Origin: Argopecten irradians
Taxonomy: Eukaryota; Mollusca; Bivalvia; Pectinida; Pectinidae
Length of the DNA stretch: 64,000 bases
Reading direction: 5' to 3'
Assembly: GCF_041381155.1 (NCBI RefSeq)
Contig: NC_091147.1
Span: forward strand, 26,629,849 to 26,693,848
Position numbers and translations under genes: made by a program. Of the stretch, positions 1-14,500 are shown in pieces. Numbering within the stretch: the stretch's first letter is position 1; each line of letters opens with the position of its first letter. The notes below the pieces were generated by a model. The model saw only the letters and a program-made list of their open reading frames with translations. It had not been told where the DNA came from and did no database searches.

Positions 1-3000
1 CGCAGTATTTCTTTCGTGATGAGCGCTAAAATATGATTTCCACTAAAATATGTACGTTTGCAGTATCTTATTACTTTTTTTAGAATCATGGGTCAGATAA
101 AAATTGTAAATAGGTGTTGGTGCAGCACTAGCACGCTGGTCAAGCTGTCCGGGCTTGACCACTATGTCCAATCTCTGGCCAAACATATCATGCCTTTACA
201 CCATGGTCCATACATTAAATACACTAACAACTGGACAATTCATTACAAGTCATGAAAGACATAATTCATAAAAAACAAGTACAAAAATAAGCATTGGTAT
301 TTAAAAGAACCCAACAAATTCAACTTATGGCAATGTAAAAACAATATCAGTAAGTTTCTACGGACTTATTTCTACACACAGGATCGTGACATGAATTTCA
401 AAACCATGGTTCATATACAGCTAAAATGTATATACATGTTAGATAGTCATAGATTATTTATTACATATATATTGGTCGTGGCTTGGGAATTCTTGTCAAG
501 TCCCTGTGTATCTACACGTTGTTATCACAACAATTGGTGACTCAGAGGATAGTTCTGTGATGTGTATTGGGTATATTGAATTCATATAATATTACATTTG
601 CACGTACATGTGACAATAGCTATAGATTCACTTACTGTGGCATTCTGTTAAGATTCATAGAACATTAATTTATTGCTACATATCAACATAATGACAATGT
701 ATATATTTCAAATTTTATTCACGAGCGATTTAATTTCACTAACAAATTAATTTCCCCTTTTTTAACTTTTAAGACATAAATCCCTCATTAACAGTTAAAA
801 TATGTCACTGAGATACAATAACACGTTTTATTTCATATTTTTTTTTAAATCAATGTAAGTCCTTAGCTAATTTCGTTTCTAGACTTTATGATAGAAAAAA
901 TGTTAAGTTGGTAGCTAATTCAATAGATTTATTATATATAGTAGTAACTTCATATGGATATTAAACTATTCTGTTGAATAATTACCTAAGATTGTCTGCT
1001 TGTTTTACGGAATTTTTCATCAGTGTTTCAAAATCCCTTGTCTGGCATATATTAACATGTACATTTGTTCTCTCTAACAAAAATAGCAGCACCAACCATT
1101 TGTCCACCAATTCTCCCAGTTTTTGGCTATAAAAAGTGTTATTTTAAATGTCACACACAATCGCTCATTCTTGTTAGTATCATTACATATAATAGACAAA
1201 AAAGTAAAAAATAACACAATGTATATCTAAAACGAAAGTACAGTAGATTTGATCTCGACATGAGTCAATATATTATACCAGCTATGATCTGCAGAGCTTT
1301 ACATCTACCTCGAAACCAACAAAATTAAAGCTGAAAATCAAACAATTCTTCCATAACCTGAAAGTAAAATACACACGTTGCATGAAAATGTATTCATGTG
1401 TTAAATAGTCTACTCAGACATAGATGATCGTTTATAGCTTCCTACACATTATCGTGTCAAAAGCCTTATAATTGTAATATGGATGACTAAAAAATGTTAT
1501 AAGAAAGCTAACAAATACATGTATAGCAATCTGGTTATGACTTTGTCTCTAATTTAATAAAGTTTTAAGTTTTTCATCTTCACATTTTGCTGAAAGCAAA
1601 TGAGAAAATGCATTATTATTTTTACCATACTTTTATCATACTATTCCTTTTCCGTGTAAACGTAGACAAACTGTGTAATTTAAGACATCCAGATTAGCTT
1701 GGGACTCCTATTTGTGTCAATTTCATTACCTCAATCATCCATTTCTATCCAATATTGTATTTTCACAAGTATTCGTGTTTCATATTTTATATACATATAC
1801 AGCACTAAGCAATAACGGATAGAAAAACACTAATAACTTGTAATCAAATATACTTATAACATAATGAGTATTTGTGTCCAAAACACTTAAATGATGCCTC
1901 AATAGGTCCAAAAATGACATTAACAATATTCTAATGTATCAAACGAATAAACTAACCATTTGCATTAACAAAGCATTCAAAAAATGAACATTTGACCATT
2001 AAAAATAAAAATTGTGAAGAATATTTAAAACTAGTACAAAATCATTTTCAAGGTTTTCACGTCAAACACATAGAAGAATCAAATTTAGTGAGATTCAGAT
2101 AAGTTTGTTAATCTCTTTGTAAGCAGTTTGGCTAAACGATCATGAAAAAATCTGAAATTTCTTATGTTTGATCCATCTAGTTATAGATGAATTAGTTTGA
2201 AAAGAAATCAAGGCAAAAACATACAAATAGCATAAGTTTTCATCGAGAAAAACACGAGCCTACAATTCTTTTACATTCCCTGAGCCTGGCCTATCAGAGA
2301 ATTTTTTTGTCAGGTATATATACGTTGTACATGTAATTAATTATTTAACATGTTTCGTATACCAACAAATAATTATTTAATGAGCCAATTTGTGGTACAA
2401 AAACTAATTTGTACAAATCGATGAATTTATTCCATCTCTGAACATGAGAAGCAATTACTTCTCCATATCTTTTAATTTTTAAAAAGAAAATTTATCCTCA
2501 ACCAAGTTTGTGTTAGACTGAACATTAATGGTGCTGATTATAATATGTATGAGAGAATTAATGAATAGAGAAAGCGTGTTTGATAATAATTATCGTTTTA
2601 ACAATTGATAAACTACATGTATGCATTAATATGATATGTCTAATGAAAATGCATTCCGATTTGTCTATGAAAAGAATCTGTTTATAATCAGTCAAGCCCT
2701 TTATTTAATGGCCATAGCCTTTGAGAAAAAAATTTTTTTTTATGAAAATGAAAATCACAATGGTTCCCATAATGATTCCTTTTACCTTATATGCAACATG
2801 TAAATCAATGTAAGTAATGATTTGATGACAACTCATTAACAACACTTTGGTAAGATGTTTAATATTCACAAATATCTTCTAATTAAACAATCCTTCATCC
2901 ATAAAAAAAACGTTTTTAATGTTCATTTCACTCTATCATGTTTCTAATACTAAAACCAAAATTAACTTGTCAGAAAAAAAAAATCTATAAACTAGGACAT

Positions 3001-3620
3001 AATATAGATCACTTATGCAATAAGCAAAATTGAAAAAGGGAAAAACTTACAAGCAAGAAAAAATAAAAACCAAGGAAAATCCTAAATCACAACGAGTTAT
3101 GTTACTCAAGAAAAACTGCTTTCTTCTCGATTACTTAAATTCATAGCAATATTTGAAAAATAGAGATCAAACAGAGGCAATCAATACTTAATATAAAAAT
3201 ATCAAAACGAAAACTATACACAAGCGCAAGGATGGATTGAAAATAAATATGTAGGATGAGTGTTAGCACTTCAGGGAAAATCGAAACAGAATATCAAAAA
3301 GGGACACAACTCAATAAACTTTGAAAGCGATGAATGAAGTTTTAGGTTTCCGACAAAAACCTCTTGTGACTGTCAATAGCTTCACATAAATCTACAGCAG
3401 AAACACAAACATTTTACACAACTCCTCATTAAACCCGTTTATTAATACATTTATTTCCTTAAAGCGCATGGAATTTCCTTTGTAAAAGGTTCACTTTTAT
3501 TAAGAATATCAGTTTTTTTCTATGCTCTTCAAGGTCATTTATGGGCATGCGAGGGAGAAATTTAACATACAATATGGCTTTCGTCAGACAACATAAACAG
3601 TGTCTGACTACCTGTATCAA
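1..3620. other. AT-rich gene-free region
   Basis: I see no convincing coding exon, RNA gene or structured repeat here. Open frames are short (65 and 90 codons at most), have no recognisable protein features and sit in strongly AT-rich sequence with many short A and T runs. The region is probably intergenic, lying beyond the 3' end of the minus-strand gene that ends at 8559. Confidence 0.6.
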
Positions 3621-3635
3621 TAATAAAAAAAACGC

Positions 3636-4856
3636 AACGTAAAACAAGAGCCCCAGAGGGCCTGTATCGCTAACTTGGTTTTTTTTAAAAGTAATAATCA
3701 AAAAGACTCTTACAAACAGAAAAATTATCAAAATTGACCCCTAAATTTGTTCAATTTTGAATCCCAACCATACAAATATGCTTTCCAATACAAAGTTTCA
3801 AGGAGGATGTAATTCATATGAAACAAAAGGAGGGCCTGTATCACACCTAGTTTTTTTTTTTTTTTTTTTAGCAATTCTGTAATTTAGTAATAAGTGATTC
3901 AAAAATCACAAAGACAAATTGACCCCATGATTTGTTTAATTTTGAATCCCAACCATATAATGATGCTATAAATACAGTAGATGCTGTAAATAACAGCCAA
4001 ATTGATCCCTTTTGATCCCGCCCCTCAGTCCCCGGGGGTCAGTCCCATCATTTGTACAATTTTGAATCCCAACCCTATAAGGGTGCTTCCATTGCATTTT
4101 GTGTGCTATCCCATGCTTAGTTGCAGAGAAGAAATCGATTATATTGAAATAGCCAAATTGACCTCATTTGACCTTGTCCCTCAGGCCCCTGGGGTGTCAG
4201 CCCTATTATTTGCACAATTTTGAATCTCCACTCTATAAGGATGCTACCATTGCATTATGTGCTATCCCATCCTTAGTTGCAGAGACGAAGTCGTTTATAT
4301 GGAAATAGTCAAATTGACCACTTTTCACTCCGTTCCTCAGGTCCCCGGGGGTCAGTCCCATCATTTGTACAATTTTATTAATCCCCACCATATAAGGATG
4401 CTACTAATGCATTATGAGTGCTGCCCCATGCTTAGTTTCAAAGAAGAACTTGTTTATATGGAATTAGCCAAATTGACAACTTTTGACACCGTCCCTCAGG
4501 TCCCTGGGGTTTCAGCCCCTTCAATCTTACAATGTAAATCTCCACCCTATAAGGATGCTACCATTGCATTATGGGTGCTATCCCATGCTTAGTTTCAGAG
4601 AAGAAGTCGTTTTTATGGAAATAGACAAATTGACCCTTTTGACCCCGCCCCTCAGGCCCCTGGGGGGGGGTCAGCCCCATCATTTGTATAATTTTCAGTT
4701 AGTAGCCCATAAGAATGCTACCAGTCAAATTTTGTTGAAATCCTACCAGCGGTTATTGAGAAGAAGTCGATTGTTGCGGACGGACGGACCACGGACACCA
4801 CGGTATGGGATAATTATAAGCTCACCTTGGTCCTTCGGACCAGGTCAGCTAAAAAT
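3636..4856 (+). mobile_element. pearl/Helentron-like element with tandem ~157-bp core repeats
   Basis: The element begins with an AAGAGCCCCAGAGGGCC-type start. It then has a leader and four to five tandem core repeats. The ACCCTATAAGGATGCTACC core recurs at about 4071, 4230, 4388 and 4543, a period of 155-159 bp. It ends with a GACGGACGG stretch and a strong terminal hairpin. This layout (leader, tandem cores, 3' hairpin) is what is known for bivalve pearl/CvA elements and related Helentron-associated elements. No transposase is encoded. The open frames of 70-145 codons here are repeat translations, not genes. The family assignment rests on architecture rather than an alignment. Confidence 0.65.
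4819..4850 (+). repeat. 3' terminal hairpin of the pearl-like element
   Basis: An inverted repeat AGCTCACCTTGGTCC / GGACCAGGTCAGCT is separated by a TTC loop, with one mismatch and one bulge. It sits immediately before the AAAAATA end of the element. A stem-loop close to the 3' end is the usual mark of Helitron/Helentron-type elements. Confidence 0.6.
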
Positions 4857-5396
4857 AATGGTCTCCAATTTGACTCAAAATAATGATCTTCCTTTAGCTT
4901 ATAATATCCATTTTCTGTAACAAAGCTTTCAATCTCAGAAATGAAATAAACTAATAAACAAATTGTCAGCCTTAAAACCTGTATAATCCGGAAATTGTCT
5001 ATACCTGACAAATATGCTGAACAAATCATATTGTGTATATTTTAATATACTAAAACTTCATAAACATTCATACCAAATATAACCAGTGGAATATAAGTTT
5101 AACAAGTGGTTAAAAATGTATAGAACATATACGGTTTGTGTTTAAATAATCACTTCAGCTGATTAGATTTTTTTAAGAATATGACATAATATAAAACAAT
5201 TATTAAAGCTGGAATACTGAGAGCTAGTACTTTTAGATCAATGAAATATGACTTTTCAAAAAAATCAGCAATATGTGTAAAGGGATCTAGTTAATTGTTC
5301 AATATTCGTATGATATAATTAGTAAAAGGTTACAAATTTTAAATAACAATTAAAGATAAATTCAGCAGGGATAAAGCAATACTTTAGGGGATAATC

Positions 5397-5722
5397 AAAG
5401 ATGCTCCACCGCTGACAGAGCATAAACCATATTTATTAGTTGAATAATAAGTTATGTTTAATCGTGTACATATATGTGTTTAATTAACACAAAAAAAACA
5501 CATAAAATAATTTGTTTTGCTTTGTTTGTCTGCACAATTAAAACCTCATTTCATGTAGGTATAGTTTCATGATGTTTTTTTTTTCAAAATGCAATTAATT
5601 ATTTTCAAATCTGGAGTACATAGTAGTCCAAACATTTGTTACTGAAAAAAAAACTGATTAATCTGCTCCTTCTTTTAAGTGGATAGAAGTTACCATTCAT
5701 CGGCGGTGTTGCACCTTTGATC
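5397..5722. mobile_element. MITE, AGATGCTCCA family (copy 1)
   Basis: The left end reads AAGATGCTCCACCGCTGAC. The right end is a degenerate inverted copy (CGGCGGTGTTGCACCTTT). Related copies lie at 19519-19754 and 44059-44430, each with AT-rich interiors and inverted ends that include a GACAGAGC/GCTCTGTC block. There is no coding capacity. Confidence 0.5.
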
Positions 5723-7062
5723 ATTTAATATTTGTATGATTTTTTAGGTAAATTGTTATAAATTTTAAATAACAAATAAAGGTAAAAATCAGCAGGTGTG
5801 TCAATATACAGGCTGTACTTATACACAAAGGAGTATTTTGTACCTATGCACATGGGAAAAAATTCAACGCCAATTTCTAATGTAATTTTCTGCAATGTAT
5901 ATGTATGAGGTATACTATAGTCTAAAACTTACCCATTTACCCCTGAAGACCCATTTAGATTCTTCTAGATCAAAGGCTAGGATGGTCTATTGTGAAATTC
6001 CAGGGGTGAATGAATTAAATTCAACTTCTTTAAGTTAATGAGGCATTTACAAAAGTTCTAAATTCTCTATTCTACTTAAGAAGCGGCCCAGAAAGTTTAA
6101 AATTCAAAGAAAAATGAAGGGCACTTAAAGGCCCTTTAACAAGACCCAATTCACAAAATTAATGTATTGCTAGTTATTGCAAAGACTAAGCCATAAGCGA
6201 TTCATAAAAGAATTTAAATTGAGAACCCCATTTGGTTTTCATATTATTAGTCTGTGTGTAAGCCAGAGCAAGTGAAATTGGGGCCTCAAAAAGAGGGAGG
6301 GTGCTTATAGGGATTGAAGCGCTATTAGGTCGGATATGGTAATAGTAAAAAATAATATGTCAATTTGAATCAAAAATCACTTAAAAAGATACATGTTTGA
6401 TAATCAGAAAAAAATAACTACTGGTACTACATTTTCTCATGTTATGATATCACATGCATGTTATCCTAGTTTATACGCCTAGAATGCCCGTTTTTACACA
6501 ATAAGTACGATTTTCATAGAATCTGTGGAATTCAGATCTAGTTGACATGCAAACTATCAAAATCTAAGTACTTGCAAATATCTTTTATATCTCACTGACT
6601 ATTCAAAAACCATTGGATGGTTTTCACAAATTGTACAACTTCTCAATAATAATAAATTAATATCTATAGTACAGTGTGTACATGTATATATATGTTATCA
6701 TAAATTAGTCTCCATTTAATGAAACAAATTAACAAAGACATATGCAGTGTTTGGTCCAATAGCAATTATGATAAAGGAAACACCTTAATCAATCTCAAAA
6801 CAAAATACATTTCCCCGTAATTATAAATAATTAATAAATGCATTTAGTCATGTAAAAAGTCAGAATATATTATATGTGAATACACAGTATTCATTTAAAG
6901 CACAATATATTTCATTCATTAATCAATCGATGTATTCACACTTATGGTTAAAATTAATGGAAATGCAAAATATCACCTTGAAATCTGATATTTCAGATTA
7001 AATGTCCATCGTCCTATTTTCTAGTCACATAGCGCTAACAAAACCAACGTAACAAGTAATTA
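5723..7062. other. no gene seen
   Basis: AT-rich sequence without a supported exon. The only structured piece is a small palindromic element at about 5927-6018. Confidence 0.5.
5927..6018. repeat. short palindromic MITE, ATTCACCCCTGAA family (copy 1)
   Basis: The ends read CATTTACCCCTGAAGAC and, inverted, CAGGGGTGAATGAATT. They flank about 50 bp that includes TCTTCTAGATCAAAG. The same element occurs at 8456-8548 and 12462-12550. Confidence 0.5.
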
Positions 7063-7250
7063 TTCCCTCTTTATGCATTACAGAGTTACCTTCCTTGCTG
7101 TTAGGTATCCATTGTAATTTCATTATTTTGTTGACGAAATTCGTATTTTCTCTGAAAAGTATGACGTTACACTCGGAGAAAACGTGACGTCACAATTAAT
7201 ACCTACTCACAAGGGGAGAAAACTCTGTAATCTGCAAAAATAGAATAAAT
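7063..7250. mobile_element. CRE/octamer-containing MITE (copy 1)
   Basis: A diverged member of a ~185-bp palindromic family. Its ends resemble TTTGCATATTACAGAGTTA followed by CCTTG..GGTAGGTAT, and the inverse at the right end. It carries GTGACGTCACAATTAATACC in the right half. Better copies lie at 10516-10702, 12837-13024 and 20071-20260. Confidence 0.6.
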
Positions 7251-8455
7251 AGATGAAGCAAAAGCACACCGGCTTGTCAGATTAAGTAAAAAAAAAACAT
7301 ATTTTTATCAGCGATATATCTTGTTGAATGCTCACTCAACTTTTATCAATAAGGAGATGTAGCTATAACTTATGGGTTTTTTTCTGCCTTGAAAGCACTT
7401 TAATGATTAAAGATTTTTTAAGTACATTTCAAGCATTTTCAGTGTCCTTATAATTATATATCAATTAACTGAATGCCTCTGAAAATCAATTAACTGAATG
7501 CCTCTGAAAAAACAGAAATTGTCAAAACTCGCAGATATGAAAATTAGACAAAATCTGTGCATGATGGTGAATATATTTTGAAAATGTTGAATCATTTACC
7601 ATAGACTGTATCATTTCTTCCAGGTTTGTTTCTTAAGCTAACAATTCATTCTACAAGAACATTAAAATTTGTATATATATCGGAAAACCCCCAGTTCTAA
7701 TGGGAATTAGATCAGTCTGTTTTACTGTGATATGTCAGAAAATCCCATGGTGGTGAAATGCGTGTGAAATGTTCAAACTCACTCGCTGTCCGCCATTACA
7801 AATTGTGGTCGAATATCTTGTATGCCGAACCCAGTCCCTTGCTCGTAGAGTAATGCTACTTTTGTCTAGAACAGCTCAAATCGCTCTGACAGAAATGTTT
7901 TTACCTTATTAGGTGAATTGTCTTGCCTAAAAAATCATTATATCACCTCCACAGTGGTTATGTAGTTCATTTGTTTAACGTGCGTGACTTTGGCTCGGAT
8001 ATTGGTACAGCGTACATATTGTACCTGCTTAATCGTATTGATCAACGATTTGTAATTACAACGGTATCAATTAAAATACTAAACAATGACGTGGAATTTG
8101 TCAATATCTTATGTTATATGTTTCATAAGAAATGTAGAACAATACATTTATGCCATATTTTGCTTCTTGGTTATGTAAAAGAATTAGCGTGAGTGAATTG
8201 TCCCTTTAAGCTAACCACTGAAATCAATAAATCAACCAATATAAGTGTTCAGTCTTAACTATCCCATACTTGCAAACTTGTTGGGACCCAAAAGATATAG
8301 TTATCTTTATATGCCAAGGTGACCAACATCTTATAGCTGAGACATGAAAATGCATTTGCTGAATCTAATATTAATATTTTTTGTAATTTTTGTGACTGAA
8401 AATACCAACTCCATACTTCTTGCATCATAAATTGTAAGTGTTCTCAATTCAATCT

Positions 8456-8548
8456 TAACTCATTCACCCCTGAAGACACATTTAGACTCTTCTACAAATC
8501 AAAGACTGGACCAGTCCATTATGAAATTTCAGGGGTGAACGAGTTTAA
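8456..8548. repeat. short palindromic MITE, ATTCACCCCTGAA family (copy 2)
   Basis: Inverted ends AACTCATTCACCCCTGAAG and TTCAGGGGTGAACGAGTTT enclose about 55 bp. It ends about 10 bp from the stop codon of the GDPD5-like gene (stop at 8559), so it lies in that gene's 3' untranslated region. Confidence 0.6.
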
Positions 8549-8558
8549 TCCCCAGGTG

Positions 8559-11500
8559 CTAAAGATTTACTATACCATCTGAATGTATACGACTGGGGTC
8601 TTGGTAACTTGTCTGATAGCCATTACGATCCTGATGAAATGTGGCCGCCATGACTCGGCCGTCTGTCGACTGCACGGTGTAGTTACTCTCTATACCGAGA
8701 TCGTCGACCTCCGGCTCCACATCAAAGAGTTCCGATGCTACGTCCCTCATCAGTAATTTCTCCTTCATGGCTCTCTTGTTCCGTCGATAACTGTCCATGC
8801 GCTGGTGACTCCTGTGTTGCTGGACCTGATGGCTTTGGGCCTCCCAGTTGAGGGATTGGGACTCGGGGCTGTATTTGGTACCCTGCTTGTGGATTCTGAA
8901 ACGAAACCAAAGTTAATGTTGTCAATATGATATAACAGTTAAGATATGAATATGAACCTATTAATGACTTGAAGTAACTGTCTAGAATGCAACATTATAA
9001 AAACAATAGGAGACTTAAAAAGTTTAGCAAATCAATAATTAGACCCTGCTGAATCTGTGATTGCCAAAACAATTTTTAGACTTAAAACTGTTTCATGATT
9101 TCCAGGCCTATAGTTGAAACAATCAAGAACCCATGCCTAGTGTGTAAGATATGGCTAGAGATTAGAAATGTTAGTTAAACATCATAAACATTATCACCAA
9201 CAACTTTTATTCAACTTACCATAAAAGAGCAATTAATATGTTCTTATCCTAAAACTGGACAAGGCATCAGGATTATGAAATAGACTGAAGCCTTAAACTG
9301 TCTTGATTTTAAATTTAACCAATCAAAGATAATGTTACATCATTTATGATTGGCTAAGTAAAATTTTAAGTCAAAGATTCTTTCATGTTCCTAGAGCCAG
9401 TTCATTACCAAGTTACATGGCTGAGTATACTAATGAAAAGGAACCTCTTTCTATGAACTCGACTGCAAGCAACTTAAATATCAGAATAAAAAAAAAAACT
9501 TCTAAAAAAAGAATTCCAATGCAAGTTTAATTGAAAACAACTTTTGAAAATAGCAAAACATAAAAATTATCTACTGAATATTGATAAAAATGAAAGAAGT
9601 GCTGCAAGAACAAAATTAAACATCATAATTGTGTAAAGAATTCATGCACAGAAAACAACCTGTTTAATCTCTCTGAAGTTTGCCATTCAAGCTACTTTTT
9701 ACACAATTTCAATAACAACAAAAAAAACATTAGACTTTTCAAATGTTTAATTGAGACACTCTCTGAAAGTCTAAGAATTAAAATTTATGTATTCAGTTAT
9801 TTTAAAAAGTTCCAAATTTGTTTTGTGTTCTTGTTTTATCTAATTATTTTTAACTAACAGCCAGATCGAGGCATTCAAGAAAATCATCCTTTAAGGTGAT
9901 AGACAAAAGCCGGAGTACCCAGAGAAAAGCTACCAACCTACCAACTTTGAAATTTAAATTCGGTCTATCAGGCTTTATAACAGAGGCAGAAATTACAAAG
10001 AATTGTAAAGACAGATAATATTAGATCTACATATTATATATCATGCATGCATTGGTTGCTATACATTTCTGTGTATATAATTGTAAAATTATTATGTAGG
10101 TAACTGGGTATATCTGCTAAAGATACAAGGGTTTTTCTTCAATATTTTCCACAGCTCTAAGACTAGTTAAAATTGCCAAGATAAACTCTACTACATAGTA
10201 TTGGCTTAGATTGACGTCATTGGATAACATGTACGGCGAATGGATTTGAACCAATGTATACAAAATATTCACTATCTGGATAATATATAATTTAAATTCT
10301 TTTGAATAGTAAAACAGGCTTCACAACACACATTACAATTATCTAACTGGAGCCTCATTCATGTTGAAGGAAAGAATTAAGAGTTAATTGGAGAAACATG
10401 GTCAGGCAATTGACACAAAACCATGGCCAGGAATTGAACATCTGGCTAGGTAAATGATAAGGTAAGGTTATCATTGTCCAAATAGGCTACCTATGGTATC
10501 ATCACACTACAATATATTCCGTCTTTGCATATTACAGAGTTAGCTCCCTTGTGGGTAGGTATTGATTGTTACGTCATTATTTGTGGGCGCAATTTACGTT
10601 GTTTTCTAAAAAACATATGACGTTACGCTCGCAAACGCATGGCGTCACAATTGATACCTACCTGCAAGGGCAGATAAATCTGTAATATGCAAATGCAGAA
10701 TAACTGAGGGGGATAAAGATAATAACTATAAGTGGACAAGGGGTAGAATATTCTATATTATCAGCTCTGACATTGAATAGGTACACATGCATTTGGAGAT
10801 ATGCCAATTAACCAATTGACCGCCTGTTCTTTTCACACAATTTTATATAGACCTGTTATATATATATATATCTCCTACATAGAGTTTAAATCTATTGTGC
10901 TGGTCAGGATAAATGGTCTTAAAGGGTGTTCATTATTCAAAGCCAAAGGAGGTAAGGCAGTTATATCTGAAGGGTTGATTCCGTTTGTATGGGGGTACAA
11001 AACCTGAGAACTCCTGGTAAATAATGTCGTCACTCAAGTTGTACAAGTTTTGCTGCTTTCGTACACTAAAACAAAACAGCAGTTGTGTATGACACAGGTA
11101 AGCTATGTAAATTTCCTTCAAACATGTCCAACATTTCAACATCTTTGAAGATTTTCATATATGTTATTATTAGATAATTTAATCTTGTAACAAGATATTT
11201 GTAAAAAAAAAAATTTTCATCTCATGACGTCAACGTTGAATATTGATTGGCTAAAAAAATGTTTTCATCTAATGCTGTCGCCATTTGTAACACTGTCTCT
11301 GTTGAAACAACTGTGTAATATTTAATGATTTCATAGAAAGTCCTTCAAAAGGCTGGAATTCCTCAGGGTTAGATTGAATTATAAGGATTAACTTGAATAG
11401 AGTTAGATAATTTATGTTAGGGAACTATAACACAAAAATTCGAGTGCACTCTCATCATAAATTGCTTTATTTAGACTAGTCTGATTTTTGTATTTTATTT

Positions 11501-14500
11501 CCACAGTATAAATAATAAATATATTCATTGAAATTTCACTTAAATAATGATCATATAAGTAATTGGAATAGTCTTCAATTACAGATTACTATTGATTACT
11601 TGAGAGAATGTAATTAATTACAAGTGATATCATTACACAATTACAATTCCCCTATGCCTGCTTCATTCACACATGTTAATCCTGTATTAAATGAGGCGAT
11701 AGGATACTGTGCCATCCCTGCTAGTCATGCAATCAGAAAATACAAAATATGTAGTAAAATTTTAATCTTGAAAGGGACCAACTAATGGTTAGATATTTAA
11801 CAAAATGTGGTTAAATGTGAAACATTTCTTAACAAATTTAGAATATGAAAGTCATGATAAATATGGATAAAATGATTAACATACCTTCGTACTATAAATA
11901 TCACAACAATAACAATAGCTGACAGCACATCAACGGTTACCCAGAGGATCAGATAGTTCCGTGGCAACTGCAATTAAAATAGTCCGAATTTAGTTCTATA
12001 TATTTTAAAATCAACAATCAAATATATTTAATATGCACAAACAATGGATCAAAGAAAACAAGAAAACAATTAAAATTCATGTGATTACATCTTAACAATG
12101 CTTCTTTATTTCAAATTTGATGATCATGTTAACACAAAATCGTTAAAAGCCATTGTCATATTCCATGTACTTTGCAAAAACATTTAGAGTTATTCCCCTT
12201 TGAAAACGCAAAAAAACTTTTTACCACCAGGATGTAATGAGAGAGCACATGACTGTTCACCAGACAAATTTACTGGCAAGGCATAAAATGTTTAATACAT
12301 AAATATTTGACTGATAGGAAAAATATTCTTAAAATTAAAACTGTCCATCAATCTTGAATTACTCCTTGTAAAAGGCGGTTGAAAATTATTATATTTTTTG
12401 ACAATCAAGTGATAATTACATATCAACTAAATAAAAAAAGAGGTTTTACAAGTAATTATCATTAACTCATTCACCCCTAAAATTTTTAAATGGACTAGTC
12501 TAGTCTTTAATTAAGAAGAGCCTAAATGTGTCCGCAGGGGTGGATGACCTATATATACATACCAGGGTCCAGATAGGGTTTTCCAGATGTGACAGTGTAT
12601 GACAGTTGTCAGAACTGACACTGTATGTACCTACACACCAGAGTAGAGACAGAAACCAGCCTGTGTTTACATTGTATACATTAGTACTAATGTTATGGGA
12701 CCAGTACTCTCTGAAATGGAACACAACATAATTAATATGATTTTTCACTACATATGTATATATTCAGGTATGATATACTTAAAATTTAACCTTGTGCTGA
12801 AAAACTTTTATTTATCAAGGTTTCACTGGATAGGATATTCCGTCTTTGCATATTACAGAGTTAGCTCCCTTGCGGGTAGGTATTTATTGTTATGTCATGA
12901 TTTTGTGAGCGCAATTCACGTTGTTTTCTCCGAAAAGTATGACGTTACGCTCGCAAACACATGACGTCACAATCGATACCTACCTGCAAGGGCAGATAAC
13001 TCTGTAATATGCAAATACAGAATTACGTCATTCATAAATCTTTGAAGTTTGTTATGTGAAGGATATGATTGCCTTTCATTTTGTGGGCTTTAGTCTTGTT
13101 TGCATATCTATGTGATTGTCCAATTTTATATAATTAACTCAAAAGTTGATAATGGAAATTTTTTAAATACATAGCATATAAAGCTATTCTTTACCATGCA
13201 TTGCAAGTAATTGACGATCTTTTGACGTTTCAAAGGATTATATGAACTGTATTACTCTCTTTATTTATTTATCCATTATCATCTTTAATACTCTAAGTGG
13301 TACAATCGTTGTCATCATATCCTACCTAGGACTACATGTCATAGCAAAAGTGAAGGCATTTCAGGCAGAAAAATCTGATCAATCACAGGCCTGTACATAC
13401 ACATCCTTTGAACATTACAGAAAACCATGCATGATTTCAAACCCATAAAGGGTACTGTTATTTAATTCTTTTGAGGTACATGTTTATCTATTGTTGCACA
13501 CAGAGCCTTCAGTTTTACTACGACATATAGTGCAAACTTAGGGTGTATATAATGATAGTGAGAGCAACCCCTGGAATATTGAGGATGATTCATAATATGA
13601 AGAAAAGTACCAACCTAATTTGCTCCAACGATATGCTGCTAAACTCGATGTTAATGTGATTAATGTGCTTTTCACGTAGAACATCGGGCGGTAGGTATTC
13701 TCTTACAACCGGTGTATAACGTTCACTCATTACAATGTCCGCATCACTCAGCAGCCACCAGACCTGTAGAACAGCAATAATGATGTAGCGGTTTACAAAC
13801 CAAAGTTTGAAAGTACTGTATGTAGTACACAAAATGTGAGAAAACTTGACATGTTTGTTAAAATCAAATAAATGAGTTAGAAGCTACAATTATTTTGAAA
13901 CCAAAGCTCAAATAACTCTACAGGTGGTAAATGGGTGGATACGCACCATCCTTCAAAATTTTAGACCTTTCCAAAAACTAAAATTGCAGAATAGTTTAAT
14001 TTGGTATATCATGTTTTCTTTTTATTAATATTAACCATCACAAACAGAAATCAATTTTAATTTTGGACCAAAATCATTTGTATGATCATTGCACTTACCT
14101 TCTTGGGATCGATGCCCGACTCGTGTATGGCGTTATGGATTGGTCCCATGTCTGAGTAATAAGGATTTGACTTGGGAGGGTTGAAATAGTCAAACATGAT
14201 AACCATGCCTGTTTTGTTCACAAATTTTAAAAGTTCAAGTAAAGTAGGGACTTTCTGTTGCGCGTAAAGCTTTCTCCTTTCTTGTGGGACACTCCCTAAT
14301 GTCATCATGGGGTTATCCTGTTAAAGATTACCACAAAAAGTGATGTAAAGTTCTGTACATTTTTCATACATCATAACTCTGCTGAAATTTTTCATTCATT
14401 CTGTTCGGCCCAAAAAAATATGTGTCTGTTTAGGGTTACAAAAAATATAGAGTTGGTAGGTCGAGAGGATTTTTTTTTTTTTTTTTTAGAGTCTTTCACT

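Noticed and set aside
4002..4920. Overlapping plus-strand frames of 73-145 codons
   Set aside because: They read through the tandem ~157-bp cores of the pearl-like element. The peptides are just repeated translations of the same DNA.
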